Assembly: GCF_001182785.1 (NCBI RefSeq)
Contig: NZ_CP012099.1
Span: 4,462,501-4,526,500 of the forward strand
DNA from: Bacillus thuringiensis
GTDB taxonomy: Bacteria > Bacillota > Bacilli > Bacillales > Bacillaceae_G
Reading direction: 5' to 3'
DNA: 64,000 nucleotides
In this document: positions 20,414 through 29,224 of the stretch, piece after piece
How positions within the stretch are numbered: the first letter of the stretch is position 1
Layout: every line of letters begins with the position of its first letter
Notes under the pieces: model-generated
Database searches by the model: none
Told to the model about the DNA's origin: nothing
Seen by the model: only the letters and a program-made list of their open reading frames with translations
Translations under genes and position numbers: made by a program

Positions 20414-21268
20414 ATGTGGAAACGACAAATGATCCACACGAAACGTGGTACATTTGAACTCTTTACAAAAGGAGATGGCGAATCGCTTTGTATTACACAT
20501 CACTATTCACAATTTAATGAAACTGGTGATTACTTTGCAGATGTTTTTACTGCTACGCATCGTGTATTTCTCATTAATTTACGAGATACTGGTCGCTCTG
20601 TAACCGCCCAGTCAGAAAACGAATTAAGCATGATTGAAACAATCCACGACTTAGAAGCAATACGAGAAGCATTACAACTTCCAACATGGCATTTCGCTGG
20701 TCATTCAACAGGTGGTATGCTTGGACTTTTATATGCGATTACATATCCAAATCCCTTACAATCATTAGTCGTAGCAGGAGCTGCAGCAAGTAACTATACC
20801 GAAACACCATTTTGCATTTATCATCCCGAACATTCACAATTTCATTATATGCAAGAGCTCATCGAAAACTTAAAAAGCCTTCACCTTACAAGTGAAGAAC
20901 GGAAAGAACTATCTACTAAGAGAACAAAATTATCATTGTATAAACCAGAAAACTACAACTCTTATTTTTTTAAATCAATTGTAAAAACAATGTCCGCTAG
21001 CCGGATGAACGCTTTCGCCAATGAATATCCTTCATTTGATTTAAGAGAGTATTTACCTTCCATCCAAACAAAGACACTTATTATATGCGGAAGATATGAT
21101 GTACAGTGCCCAATTCAGTATTCTATCGAGATGCATGATGGGATACGTAATTCTATCTTCATTCCATTTGAAAACAGCAACCATTATCCTTTTTTAGAAG
21201 AGGCTGCTCAGTTTACTTCTACTACTCAAACATTTTATAAATCATTGCAACAAGGAACTCTAAAATAG
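20414..21268 (+). CDS. Alpha/beta hydrolase
   Basis: The 284 residues have the alpha/beta-hydrolase fold with nucleophile Ser in GHSTGG (about 98-103), acid Asp in CGRYD (about 232) and His in NSNHYPF (about 262). Overall it resembles proline iminopeptidase-like hydrolases, but the substrate is unknown. The start is ATG 20414, with AAAGGT about nine bases upstream; an ATG 21 bases earlier has no ribosome site. It is monocistronic with a terminator at 21299-21335. Confidence 0.82.
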   Translation: MWKRQMIHTKRGTFELFTKGDGESLCITHHYSQFNETGDYFADVFTATHRVFLINLRDTGRSVTAQSENELSMIETIHDLEAIREALQLPTWHFAGHSTGGMLGLLYAITYPNPLQSLVVAGAAASNYTETPFCIYHPEHSQFHYMQELIENLKSLHLTSEERKELSTKRTKLSLYKPENYNSYFFKSIVKTMSASRMNAFANEYPSFDLREYLPSIQTKTLIICGRYDVQCPIQYSIEMHDGIRNSIFIPFENSNHYPFLEEAAQFTSTTQTFYKSLQQGTLK

Positions 21269-21298
21269 TATGTTAAGGTCGCAAGCTAATTTTCCAAC

Positions 21299-21335
21299 AA
21301 AAAGCTCACAGCCTCTATAAGACTATGAGCTTTTT
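21299..21335. terminator. Bidirectional terminator after the alpha/beta hydrolase gene
   Basis: AAAAAGCTCA and TGAGCTTTTT are inverted around a loop of about 17 bases; T runs on both strands allow use by both convergent genes. Confidence 0.75.
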
Positions 21336-21622
21336 CAAAAGAAATATTTCACACTAGTAACAACCAAAAAAAGAACAGAAAAAATCACTAAACCTAAATC
21401 AATAAATACTGACTTTTTATCTCCTTCTTTTAAACTTATCATAAAACTAGAAATTATTTTAATTGCAAAAAAGACCATCATAAATAACCAGCCGAAATGA
21501 TCATTCGTAGAATCTTCATCATAAAACATTTGTATTGCACCAATAATTAATAAGATAAGTACGATATTAGTTACAATCTTTAAAACCTTGTTTGATTTAT
21601 TATCTTTTAATGTATCCCCCAA
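21335..21622 (-). CDS. Hypothetical membrane protein, three TM segments
   Basis: The 95-residue protein has a short basic N-terminus, then hydrophobic segments at about 14-33, 43-62 and 74-93. Starts are unclear: the frame opens at a TTG with only a loose GAGGG upstream. I do not recognise the family. It sits alone between two convergent or unrelated units. Confidence 0.55.
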   Translation of the reverse strand: MGDTLKDNKSNKVLKIVTNIVLILLIIGAIQMFYDEDSTNDHFGWLFMMVFFAIKIISSFMISLKEGDKKSVFIDLGLVIFSVLFLVVTSVKYFF

Positions 21623-21711
21623 AATGTAGCACGCCCTCTCACACTCTCCTATGTTTTATCTCTCTTTATATTTTAACATAAATTACCTATTATCCCCTTT
21701 TGATCACATAC

Positions 21712-21741
21712 AAAAAAACCTACCAATAACTCGGCAGGTTT
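21712..21741 (-). terminator. Terminator of the two-component operon
   Basis: AAACCTGCC and GGTAGGTTT (minus strand) enclose an 8-base loop and are followed by a T run, two bases after the response-regulator stop. Confidence 0.78.
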
Positions 21742-21742
21742 C

Positions 21743-22444
21743 CTACACATTAAAACGATAACCAGCTCCCCACACTGTTTCAATATATTGCGGGTGGGCA
21801 GGGTCTCTTTCAATTTTTTCACGTAGCTTTCTAATGTGGACGACAACAGTGGCTAAATCACCAGCGGAATCTAATCCCCAAATGCGTTCAAATAACTGTT
21901 CTTTATTTAATACTTGGTTTGGATGTGTGACAAAGAATGTTAATAAATCAAATTCCTTCGTTGTAAATGCCACTTCTTCATTGTTTATAAAAACTTTCCT
22001 CGCTCGTTGATCGATAGAAATTCCGTGAATATATAACGTATCACGTTGCTTACTTACATTTCCTGATAATCTTTCATAACGAGCAATATGCGCTTTTACT
22101 CTTGCGACTAATTCGCTTGGGCTAAACGGTTTCGTTATATAATCATCCGCTCCTAATCCGAGTCCGCGAATTTTATCTATATCTTCTTTTTTTGCTGAAA
22201 CAAGTAAAATCGGAATATCTTTTACAGCACGTATTTGTTTACAAATTTCGAATCCGTTCATTTTCGGGAGCATAATATCTAAAATAATTAAATCATAGTC
22301 TTCTTGCAGGGCTATTTGTAAACCTGTTTCTCCTGAATGCTCTACATCAACTTGGAAATCATTAATTTCTAAATAATCTCGCTGTAATTCTGCAATACTT
22401 ACTTCATCTTCTATTAGTAAAATTCTTTTCAATTTACTCACCAC
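21743..22444 (-). CDS. OmpR/PhoB-family response regulator
   Basis: The 233 residues comprise a receiver domain (about 6-118; phosphoacceptor Asp56 in LIILDIMLP, Lys in TKPF near 108) and a winged-helix DNA-binding domain (about 135-232; TTKEFDLLTFF, then VVVHIRKLREKI). It is the second gene of an operon, overlapping the end of the histidine kinase gene by 11 bases. The start is one of two tandem GTGs or a TTG a few codons later. The genes controlled are unknown. Confidence 0.9.
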   Translation of the reverse strand: MVSKLKRILLIEDEVSIAELQRDYLEINDFQVDVEHSGETGLQIALQEDYDLIILDIMLPKMNGFEICKQIRAVKDIPILLVSAKKEDIDKIRGLGLGADDYITKPFSPSELVARVKAHIARYERLSGNVSKQRDTLYIHGISIDQRARKVFINNEEVAFTTKEFDLLTFFVTHPNQVLNKEQLFERIWGLDSAGDLATVVVHIRKLREKIERDPAHPQYIETVWGAGYRFNV

Positions 22445-23891
22445 ATTCCTCTACTTTTTCCAATGAGAAGAAAATGCTTGTGCCTTTACCAAGCTCGCTT
22501 TCCGCCCAAATTTCCCCGCCATGTTCTTCAACAATTTGCTTCGCTATTGCTAAACCAAGTCCACTTCCACCTGTGCTAGAATTCCGCGATTGTTCTGCAC
22601 GATAAAAACGTTCAAAGATATACGGTAGCGTATTAGATTCTATACCTGATCCATTGTCCATCACTTTCACAATAACTTTATTGTTATCACTCGATACTGT
22701 TACAGTAATTTTCTTCTCTTCTTTATCCATGTACTTCACACTATTATGAATTAAATTTGATATAACTCTATTTATCTTTTCGCAATCGGCCGTTACATAT
22801 AATGGCGATGAATGTAATTGTAAGTTAACTTCTATACCTTCTTCACTTAAATCCATCTGCATCTCTTCTATTAATTCTTGCATAAACGTATTTAATTTAA
22901 CTGTCTCAAATTGGAATGGAACTCGATTCAAATCGAGCTTCGAAAACAAAAAGAGCTCATCAATGAGTGTGTCCATATGTTTTGCCTTCGTATGAATTGT
23001 CGTTAAATACTTATCCATTTTTTCTGGCGTATTTGCTACCCCGTCCTTTATTCCCTCTACATATCCGATAATAGATGTAATCGGTGTTTTTAAATCATGC
23101 GATATGTTTGAAATAAGTTCTTTTCGATTTTCTTCATACTGCGTTTGTACTTCAATCGATTCTTTTAACTTCTTCCTCATTTCCTCAAACCCTTGATTTA
23201 ATTGACCTATTTCATCGTGCGATGTAACTGGCATTTGAAAATCTAAATTTCCTTCTTTAATTTTCTCTGTTGCGCCTTTCAATACAAAAATTGGTTTTAT
23301 TATACTTCTTGAAACGAGATAACTTAATAACCCAATGAGTAAAATGGCTAGTAGTAAAAGCGATACGAATAAGATTGGAAATAATTTTTGTGTAAGATCT
23401 ACAAATGAACTTTGCTTTTTTAGTACAAATATACTCCCTTCTTCTTTCTCTGGAAAATAAAAATCAAATTTTACATATCGATAAAATGTATCGCCTAGTT
23501 CCGTTGTACCACGACTATTAATATTTGCCGCTTCAAATTTCGGAAGGGCTTCTGTTAAAGTCGAACTTTCAAAACCCTTTGTAGCATAAGAAATGTTTTC
23601 TCCCTTTCTTACAATTATTTTCACGCCTTCTTTTTCAATCGATGAAACGAACGATTCATCTAATAATTGAGATTGATGTTGCTTTGCCGCTAATTTTAAT
23701 TCAAGATAGGCATTCTCTTCTTCTGGTGTAAGCGGCTTTTGAATGTAAGAACTTTTATAGAAATTTTTCACTGCTTCCAAGTCACCTGTTATCGAAAAAA
23801 CAATTAAAAATCCCGCGACTAATATGAGCGTAATAGAAACGAGAATTACAGCAATATAAGAAAATAAAAACCTTGTTTTAATAGACATCAT
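22434..23891 (-). CDS. Sensor histidine kinase
   Basis: The 485 residues show TM1 (about 9-33), an extracellular sensor domain of about 135 residues, TM2 (about 171-193), a HAMP domain (about 194-245), a dimerisation domain with phosphoacceptor His265 in NISHDLKTP, and a HATPase domain with NLIHNSVKY, DNGSGI and GGSGLGLAI motifs. The kinase gene precedes its regulator, the less common order. GAGG lies six bases before ATG 23891. The signal is unknown. Confidence 0.9.
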   Translation of the reverse strand: MMSIKTRFLFSYIAVILVSITLILVAGFLIVFSITGDLEAVKNFYKSSYIQKPLTPEEENAYLELKLAAKQHQSQLLDESFVSSIEKEGVKIIVRKGENISYATKGFESSTLTEALPKFEAANINSRGTTELGDTFYRYVKFDFYFPEKEEGSIFVLKKQSSFVDLTQKLFPILFVSLLLLAILLIGLLSYLVSRSIIKPIFVLKGATEKIKEGNLDFQMPVTSHDEIGQLNQGFEEMRKKLKESIEVQTQYEENRKELISNISHDLKTPITSIIGYVEGIKDGVANTPEKMDKYLTTIHTKAKHMDTLIDELFLFSKLDLNRVPFQFETVKLNTFMQELIEEMQMDLSEEGIEVNLQLHSSPLYVTADCEKINRVISNLIHNSVKYMDKEEKKITVTVSSDNNKVIVKVMDNGSGIESNTLPYIFERFYRAEQSRNSSTGGSGLGLAIAKQIVEEHGGEIWAESELGKGTSIFFSLEKVEECGE

Positions 23892-24037
23892 TTACATCCT
23901 CACTTTACCCATCCTTCATATTCATAAGCATAAAAATATATGTTCAAATACTCAAGCGATTTTATAGTAATTTTAGCGTCAGTTTATAAAAATTTAATGT
24001 TCCTATTTTACAGTTGAAATTAGGAGGTTGAAATTCC

Positions 24038-24718
24038 ATGTTCAAAAAAACATTCAGTATGATATGTTGCGTAATTTTTTTACAAGGATGCTCGCAAGAA
24101 CAAGAAGTAAAAAAGGAGATGACAAACATGGAGACTGCACTACTAGCAGCTACTGAAAAAAATGAAACGAATACTGTTATATCTTTACTAAAACAAGGTG
24201 CAAATATAAATGCGACGGATAATCAAGGACGCACTCCGCTTATGATTGCAACATACAAAAATAATGTAAAAACCGCAAAAGCGCTTATCGAAGCTGGTGC
24301 TGACGTAAACATCCAAGATGACATGAAAAACAATCCCTTTCTATACGCCGGTGCGGAAGGTTACTTAGACATTTTAAAGCTAACAATTGATGCTGGTGCA
24401 GATCCTACGATTACAAATCGTTACGGTGGAACAGCTCTTATCCCAGCCTCAGAACATGGCTATATTGACGTTATAAAAGAACTCCTCGCTCGAACAAATA
24501 TTGATGTAAATCATGTAAATAACCTCGGATGGACAGCTTTAATGGAAGCCATCGTACTAAGTAACGGAAACGAAACACAGCAACAAGTCATTCGCCTTCT
24601 TATTGAGCACGGTGCAGATGTAAATATTCCAGACAATGATGGTGTTACCCCGTTAGAGCATGCTCGCGCTCATCACTTTGAAGAGATAGAGAAGATTTTG
24701 TTAGAAGGACGTAAGTAA
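24038..24718 (+). CDS. Ankyrin-repeat lipoprotein
   Basis: The N-terminus is a lipoprotein signal with lipobox LQGC (Cys18), so the mature protein should be anchored outside the membrane. The remaining about 190 residues form five or so ankyrin repeats, with typical TALIEAGADVN, GRTPLMIATYKNN and GWTALMEAI units. Ankyrin arrays bind other proteins; no enzymatic domain is seen. An ATG at codon 31, MTNMETA, would give a cytosolic form, but AGGAGG sits upstream of ATG 24038. It is divergent from the kinase gene. Confidence 0.82.
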   Translation: MFKKTFSMICCVIFLQGCSQEQEVKKEMTNMETALLAATEKNETNTVISLLKQGANINATDNQGRTPLMIATYKNNVKTAKALIEAGADVNIQDDMKNNPFLYAGAEGYLDILKLTIDAGADPTITNRYGGTALIPASEHGYIDVIKELLARTNIDVNHVNNLGWTALMEAIVLSNGNETQQQVIRLLIEHGADVNIPDNDGVTPLEHARAHHFEEIEKILLEGRK

Positions 24719-24741
24719 AAAGTTATTTTTTGCCTTCCTCC

Positions 24742-24790
24742 CCCACCCTATGCTACATTTAAGCCGTTACATTACTATTAATAGGGTGGG
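24742..24790 (+). promoter_or_regulatory. Hairpin that could sequester the ribosome site of the oxidoreductase gene
   Basis: CCCACCCTAT (24742-24751) is the exact complement of ATAGGGTGGG (24781-24790), and the right arm contains the GGGTGGG ribosome site of the next gene seven bases before its ATG. It could also act as a weak terminator for the ankyrin gene, but no T run follows. Confidence 0.4.
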
Positions 24791-24797
24791 AATAAAA

Positions 24798-25724
24798 ATG
24801 AACAAACCTAAAATTGGGATGATTGGACTTGGAAGTATTGCGCAAAAGGCCTATCTTCCAACACTTACAAAAGAAACAGATTGGAATTTTGTAGGGGCGT
24901 TTACACCTAACGCGGAGAAAAGAAAACAAGTTTGCCAGCAATACCGGATTCAAGACTTTCATTCTATTGAAATGTTAGCTTCAGAATGCGATGCAATCTT
25001 CGTTCATAGTTCAACTGCATCGCATTATGAAATCGTTTCTGAACTTCTGAAAAAAGGAATCGACGTTTATGTTGATAAACCGCTAGCAGCTACAGTGGAA
25101 CAAGCTGAGCAACTAGTTGAGTTGAGCGAGAAGTATAACCGAAAATTAATGGTCGGATTTAATCGCAGATTCGTTCCTATGTATGTCGCTGCCAAAGAAC
25201 AGGCTAATGATATTTCATGGATTCGAATTGAAAAGCATCGTACAAATAAAGTCGGGCCATATACGTACGACTTCACTATGTTAGATGATTATTTACACAT
25301 TGTAGATACTGCTCGCTGGTTAGCTAATGATGACCTTAACGCCGTCCACAATATGATGCAAATCAATGAAAAAAATGAACTTCTTTACGGACATCATACA
25401 TATACAACTCCAAGTGGACTGTTACTTTCTACTGCAATGCATCGCCATGCCGGTACAAATTTAGAACAAATTGAACTTGTAACGCCAGGGAAAATCATTC
25501 GCGTAAAAAATATGAATACATTTGAAATTGAACAGGAAAACTCAGTTTCACAAAGTGGTTCTCCATCATGGGATACAACGTTAAAACAACGTGGTTTTGA
25601 AGATGCTGTTCATCATTTTATTGAGTGTGTACACGGAGATACAAAGCCTGTTGTAGATGGATTAGAAGGATTAAAAACGCAGCAAATGCTACAATCTTTA
25701 CTAGATGATGTAAACAAAAATTAA
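24798..25724 (+). CDS. Gfo/Idh/MocA-family NAD(P)-dependent oxidoreductase
   Basis: The 308 residues start with a Rossmann fold (MNKPKIGMIGLGSIAQKAYL, glycine motif GLGSIA at about 9-14), then the DKPLA segment containing the family's conserved EKP/DKP lysine near 95, and a C-terminal substrate domain. Members oxidise or reduce sugars, inositols or related compounds; the substrate is not predictable here. ATG 24798 is chosen by its GGGTGGG site. The gene is isolated, giving no pathway context. Confidence 0.85.
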   Translation: MNKPKIGMIGLGSIAQKAYLPTLTKETDWNFVGAFTPNAEKRKQVCQQYRIQDFHSIEMLASECDAIFVHSSTASHYEIVSELLKKGIDVYVDKPLAATVEQAEQLVELSEKYNRKLMVGFNRRFVPMYVAAKEQANDISWIRIEKHRTNKVGPYTYDFTMLDDYLHIVDTARWLANDDLNAVHNMMQINEKNELLYGHHTYTTPSGLLLSTAMHRHAGTNLEQIELVTPGKIIRVKNMNTFEIEQENSVSQSGSPSWDTTLKQRGFEDAVHHFIECVHGDTKPVVDGLEGLKTQQMLQSLLDDVNKN

Positions 25725-25852
25725 AACGGATACATTTTTCAGAATTTACTTTCATTCCCATTTCCTCTTTATTTCTCTCGTAAATTTCTATAGAATATGT
25801 TGATAGGAATTATAAATTTCATAATGAATCGTGGAAAGGATGGGATTAACAC

Positions 25853-26251
25853 ATGTGGAACGAGTTTAAAAAGTTTGCTTTCAAAGGGAATGTCGTTGAT
25901 TTAGCTGTCGGGGTTGTAATCGGTGCTGCATTCGGTAAAATCGTTAGTTCTTTAGTAAAAGACATTATTACACCATTACTTGGTATGGTATTAGGTGGCG
26001 TTAACTTTACAGACTTACACTTTGGATATGGTAAATCAGCTGTTATGTATGGTAACTTCATCCAAACAATTTTTGATTTCTTGATTATCGCAGCTTCTAT
26101 CTTTATGTTTATTAAAGTTTTCAACAAACTAACATCTAAAAAAGAAGACGAAAAAGAGGAAGAAATTCCAGAACCAACAAAAGAAGAAGTTCTTCTTGGC
26201 GAAATTCGCGACTTATTAAAGCAACAAAATTCTTCTAAAGATAGAGCATAA
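25853..26251 (+). CDS. mscL: Large-conductance mechanosensitive channel
   Basis: MscL opens under membrane tension to release solutes during hypo-osmotic shock. The 132 residues begin with the amphipathic N-terminus [41 protein letters not shown] (shown in parts: [10 protein letters not shown], then [10 protein letters not shown]), followed by a periplasmic loop, TM2 (about 62-85) and a charged cytoplasmic helix. It is monocistronic, ending in a perfect terminator hairpin. Confidence 0.97.
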   Translation: MWNEFKKFAFKGNVVDLAVGVVIGAAFGKIVSSLVKDIITPLLGMVLGGVNFTDLHFGYGKSAVMYGNFIQTIFDFLIIAASIFMFIKVFNKLTSKKEDEKEEEIPEPTKEEVLLGEIRDLLKQQNSSKDRA

Positions 26252-26261
26252 TTGAACGGAT

Positions 26262-26292
26262 AAAAAGGCATGTCCCAAGGGACATGCCTTTT
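26262..26292 (+). terminator. mscL terminator
   Basis: AAAAAGGCATGTCCC and GGACATGCCTTTT form a long stem with a short loop followed by T-rich sequence. Confidence 0.88.
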
Positions 26293-26299
26293 CTATATG

Positions 26300-26572
26300 T
26301 TATAACGTTTCCGAATTCATATGAATAAATAAAATAATACCAGCAACCATAAGTACCATAATGCTACCTGCAAATAGTGTAATACCAATAAACATTAAAC
26401 TTGTGCTCATATCTACTGATACACTTTCAATAAAAATAGAAATTACATACGTGATAAGGGCAATTCCTGCAAGAATACTTCCTGGAACAAACCGCTTTAA
26501 GCCATTTTGTTTTAACGTCATATATGCAAAAATAGCAGTCATACAAAGCGTAATTATCCAAAGAACGATCAT
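26300..26572 (-). CDS. Hypothetical membrane protein, 90 residues
   Basis: From ATG 26570-26572, which follows GGGGGGAGAAGAG, the protein has 90 residues with three hydrophobic segments (about 2-18, 29-49, 58-82). A longer frame upstream lacks a ribosome site and a membrane-protein character, so it is left out. The family is not recognised. It converges on mscL and may share its terminator. Confidence 0.65.
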   Translation of the reverse strand: MIVLWIITLCMTAIFAYMTLKQNGLKRFVPGSILAGIALITYVISIFIESVSVDMSTSLMFIGITLFAGSIMVLMVAGIILFIHMNSETL

Positions 26573-26720
26573 CTCTTCTCCCCCCTCACAAGCCTTTTCT
26601 TCTATTATACATGACATTGCCCTATAATAGTTAAATTTGCACTTATGTGACATATAACAAGGAATCATACAATCTATAGAGAAATCTTCCAAATAAGCGA
26701 TATACTAGGGAGGATTTCAA

Positions 26721-27017
26721 TTGGAAGATAATATTGTAGGATACTTTAAACAAGTAGAGCGATATGATTATATTACAATTGACTTAGACAAAAAGTTTTT
26801 TTACATGGAAGTTGTACAAATAGAAACAAATTTAACTTTGCTAAAAGTATCACTTAACTTAGACAAAGATGAAACTATTATTACTGGCAATGTGAAACAA
26901 TATGATCCTTCTAGGTTAGAACAATTAATACAAAGCTTTAAACGCACTGCCCAAACATGCCTTGAACATAATTTACGAAGTCCTGAAGAACTTTTTGCAT
27001 TTTGGAAAGGAAATTGA
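26721..27017 (+). CDS. Conserved hypothetical protein, 98 residues
   Basis: The start is TTG 26721 with GGGAGGA six bases upstream. The sequence is soluble and mixed alpha/beta, with a strand-rich first half (YDYITIDLDKKFFYMEVVQI) and a helical C-terminus (LEQLIQSFKRTAQTCLEHNL). I do not recognise the family. It is followed by two more small genes in the same direction and may be co-transcribed with them. Confidence 0.6.
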   Translation: MEDNIVGYFKQVERYDYITIDLDKKFFYMEVVQIETNLTLLKVSLNLDKDETIITGNVKQYDPSRLEQLIQSFKRTAQTCLEHNLRSPEELFAFWKGN

Positions 27018-27098
27018 CCACTAGGAAAATATGGATATTTTTCATATAAATTGATATAATTACCATATACAAATATTCTTTGTAAGGGAGTGTTCATA

Positions 27099-27335
27099 AT
27101 GATTTGGATTTCACTAATCGTATTAGCTTATTTCATCATTCTCGTCCCAATACAGTACAACTACATTAAAATGCTCAAAGAAAAACAGAAAAAAATGAGT
27201 GTCTCACAAAACGAACTATATGACAACATGTCTTATGAAGAATCCCAAGTACATTACCATTATCAAAGTAACGTATTTACAATACCTGCTTCGCTTGTCG
27301 CAAGTATGATTTATAAAGTGAAACATGCAGCATAA
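27099..27335 (+). CDS. Small membrane protein, 78 residues
   Basis: ATG 27099 follows AAGGGAG. One N-terminal membrane segment (about 2-19, WISLIVLAYFIILVPIQY) precedes a basic and polar cytoplasmic tail. Its last 11 bases overlap the next gene, implying coupling. No family is recognised. Confidence 0.6.
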   Translation: MIWISLIVLAYFIILVPIQYNYIKMLKEKQKKMSVSQNELYDNMSYEESQVHYHYQSNVFTIPASLVASMIYKVKHAA

Positions 27336-27699
27336 TATGTACGCTGTAAAATTATTGTTTGAGTCTGTTCATTCTGGTCAACCTGATCCTACGAAAATTG
27401 ATGAGCATTATGAAGAGAATCACGATACACTTTTTGAAGAAAGTATTATTCTTGTTAAAGCAAACAGTTTAGAAGAAGCTCATGAACTAAGTGAAAAGAT
27501 AGCTATACAATCGGAGCACACATACGATAATATGTATGATGAGCAAATCACATGGACGTTCCGAAAAGTGTTACATGTGTTTGAATTAGACGATACGCCA
27601 TTTGAAACTGGAAAAGAATTGTACGCAAGATTTTTACACGTTAAGAAAAATGAAACTGTAGATACAGTAATTGAAAAATATTATCCTGAATATGAATAA
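27325..27699 (+). CDS. DUF4288-like protein
   Basis: The 124 residues begin MYAVKLLFESVHSGQ and contain EESIILVKANSLEEAHELSEKIA, a pattern typical of DUF4288 proteins, which have a ferredoxin-like fold and no known activity. The central TYDNMYDEQITWTFRKVLHVFEL is the other conserved block. It overlaps the small membrane gene by 11 bases and ends at a terminator shared with ccpA. Confidence 0.65.
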   Translation: MQHNMYAVKLLFESVHSGQPDPTKIDEHYEENHDTLFEESIILVKANSLEEAHELSEKIAIQSEHTYDNMYDEQITWTFRKVLHVFELDDTPFETGKELYARFLHVKKNETVDTVIEKYYPEYE

Positions 27700-27729
27700 A
27701 AGCTCACAGCAATCGCTGTGAGCTTTTTT
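27698..27729. terminator. Bidirectional terminator between DUF4288 gene and ccpA
   Basis: AAAAGCTCACAGC and GCTGTGAGCTTTT form a perfect 13-base stem around AATC with T runs on both sides. Confidence 0.9.
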
Positions 27730-27733
27730 ATAC

Positions 27734-28732
27734 TTACTTCGTTGAATCTCTAAATTGGATACGGTGAGGTAAGATAACAGTGTGATCTTCCACTTTTTCT
27801 TTGTTCATATACTTTGTTAATAGACGCATTGCTACTGCACCGATATCATACATCGGTTGTACAACTGTTGAAAGTTGCGGACGAACCATTAATGCAAGGC
27901 GTGTATTATCGAAACCAAGTACTTCTACATCAGTTGGTACGTTTAATCCAGCGTCTTGTGCTGCATGGATTACACCTAGTGCCATTTCATCAGAAGATAC
28001 GAAGATTGCTGTTGGCTTTTCATCATTGCTCCAAAGCTTTTCGAATGCTTCGATACCTGAGTCATATGTGTAATCTCCATCGATTACAAGATTTTCATCA
28101 TATGAAATACCTTCTTCTTCTAAAGCTTTTTTATAACCTTGTAACTTCTTCGCGCTTCCCGCTTTATCAATGAATGGACCAGAGACGAAACCGATACGCT
28201 TATGTCCTTGCTCAATAAAGTGCTTCATTGCATCGTAAGCTGCTTGTGTATAATCAATATTTACTGATGGCGTTTCATTTTGCTCATCGAATGACGCTGC
28301 TAATACAATTGGTACTGGAGATTTTTTAAATTCTTCAATGTGAATGTCTGTAATATCTTCACCCATGAAAACAATTCCGTCCACTTGTTTTCCAAGCATC
28401 GTATTTAATAAATGGAACTCTTTCTCTTTGTTTTGGTCAGAGTTACTTAAAATGATGTTATATTTGTACATTGTTGCGATATCTTCAATTCCACGTGCAA
28501 GTTCTGCATAAAACGTATTTGAGATATCAGGAATAATAACACCTACTGTAGTTGTCTTCTTACTTGCTAGTCCACGTGCTACCGCATTTGGGCGGTATCC
28601 TAAACGATCAATTGCTTCTAATACTTTCTTTCTTGTTGTAGGCTTTACATTTGGGTTACCGTTCACAACGCGTGATACGGTAGCCATTGAAACGTTCGCT
28701 TCGCGCGCTACATCATAGATTGTTACGTTCAT
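27734..28732 (-). CDS. ccpA: Catabolite control protein A
   Basis: CcpA is the LacI-family master regulator of carbon catabolite control; with HPr-Ser46-P it binds cre sites. The 332 residues have the N-terminal helix-turn-helix and hinge ([36 protein letters not shown]) and a periplasmic-binding-protein-like core with [16 protein letters not shown]. It is very close to B. subtilis CcpA in sequence and length. ATG 28732 is chosen; the GTG 12 bases upstream abuts AAGGAG. It lies downstream of the aroA remnant, as in B. subtilis. Confidence 0.97.
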   Translation of the reverse strand: MNVTIYDVAREANVSMATVSRVVNGNPNVKPTTRKKVLEAIDRLGYRPNAVARGLASKKTTTVGVIIPDISNTFYAELARGIEDIATMYKYNIILSNSDQNKEKEFHLLNTMLGKQVDGIVFMGEDITDIHIEEFKKSPVPIVLAASFDEQNETPSVNIDYTQAAYDAMKHFIEQGHKRIGFVSGPFIDKAGSAKKLQGYKKALEEEGISYDENLVIDGDYTYDSGIEAFEKLWSNDEKPTAIFVSSDEMALGVIHAAQDAGLNVPTDVEVLGFDNTRLALMVRPQLSTVVQPMYDIGAVAMRLLTKYMNKEKVEDHTVILPHRIQFRDSTK

Positions 28733-29021
28733 CTCATCGCACACTCCTTCTATTTTTGTTATCTATTTTTATGTATCGGTTACTTGAATGAAAAAAAGAC
28801 ATCAACTCTATTTGCAGATGCCACCAATCGTCCCGAGTTCTTCCTTTTACTAATGATACGATAAAAACGCAGGCTCATACAATATTTTCCCGCAAAAGTT
28901 TCGAAAAAATTCGCTTCTTTTCTCGTATTTTCGTATTTTTTATGAAAAAAGAGCATTTTTTGTAAAAAAATAGATGTTTCCTAAGTAGAAATCTTATTTT
29001 AAGCAGTACGATAGTAAATGA
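28733..29021. other. AT-rich ccpA upstream region
   Basis: Together with the adjacent repeat this makes a 492-base gene-free stretch. It must hold the ccpA promoter, but I could not choose a convincing -35/-10 pair. No reading frame with a ribosome site is present. Confidence 0.5.
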
Positions 29022-29160
29022 AATTTATATCGGCGATTTTTCGAATATATGAACCGTAACTCGAAATATATCAGCGATTTTCCAAATATATCGACCACAA
29101 CTCTAATTATATCAGCGATTTTTTAAATATATCAACTTACCAACAAAAACCGACAATGAC
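29022..29160 (+). repeat. GCGATT-family repeat array with 41-base period
   Basis: GCGATT cores start at 29033, 29074 and 29115, exactly 41 bases apart, each preceded by TATATC(A/G) and followed by a TTTT...AAATATAT stretch. The array ends with ATATATCAACTTACCAACA, the conserved end seen in other copies, and lies just beyond the terminator of the broken aroA gene. Confidence 0.75.
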
Positions 29161-29181
29161 AGTCTCTATACAATAAGAGAA

Positions 29182-29212
29182 AGCTGTTCCAAAATGCCTT
29201 TTTGGAACAGCT
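29182..29212 (-). terminator. Terminator of the aroA remnant
   Basis: AGCTGTTCCAAAA and TTTTGGAACAGCT are inverted around a short loop; on the minus strand TTTCTCTT follows. Confidence 0.75.
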
Positions 29213-29224
29213 CATTAAAAGTTT

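Noticed and set aside
25846..26271. A minus-strand frame across mscL
   Set aside because: mscL on the plus strand has a ribosome site, a known fold and a terminator; the opposite frame is composition driven.
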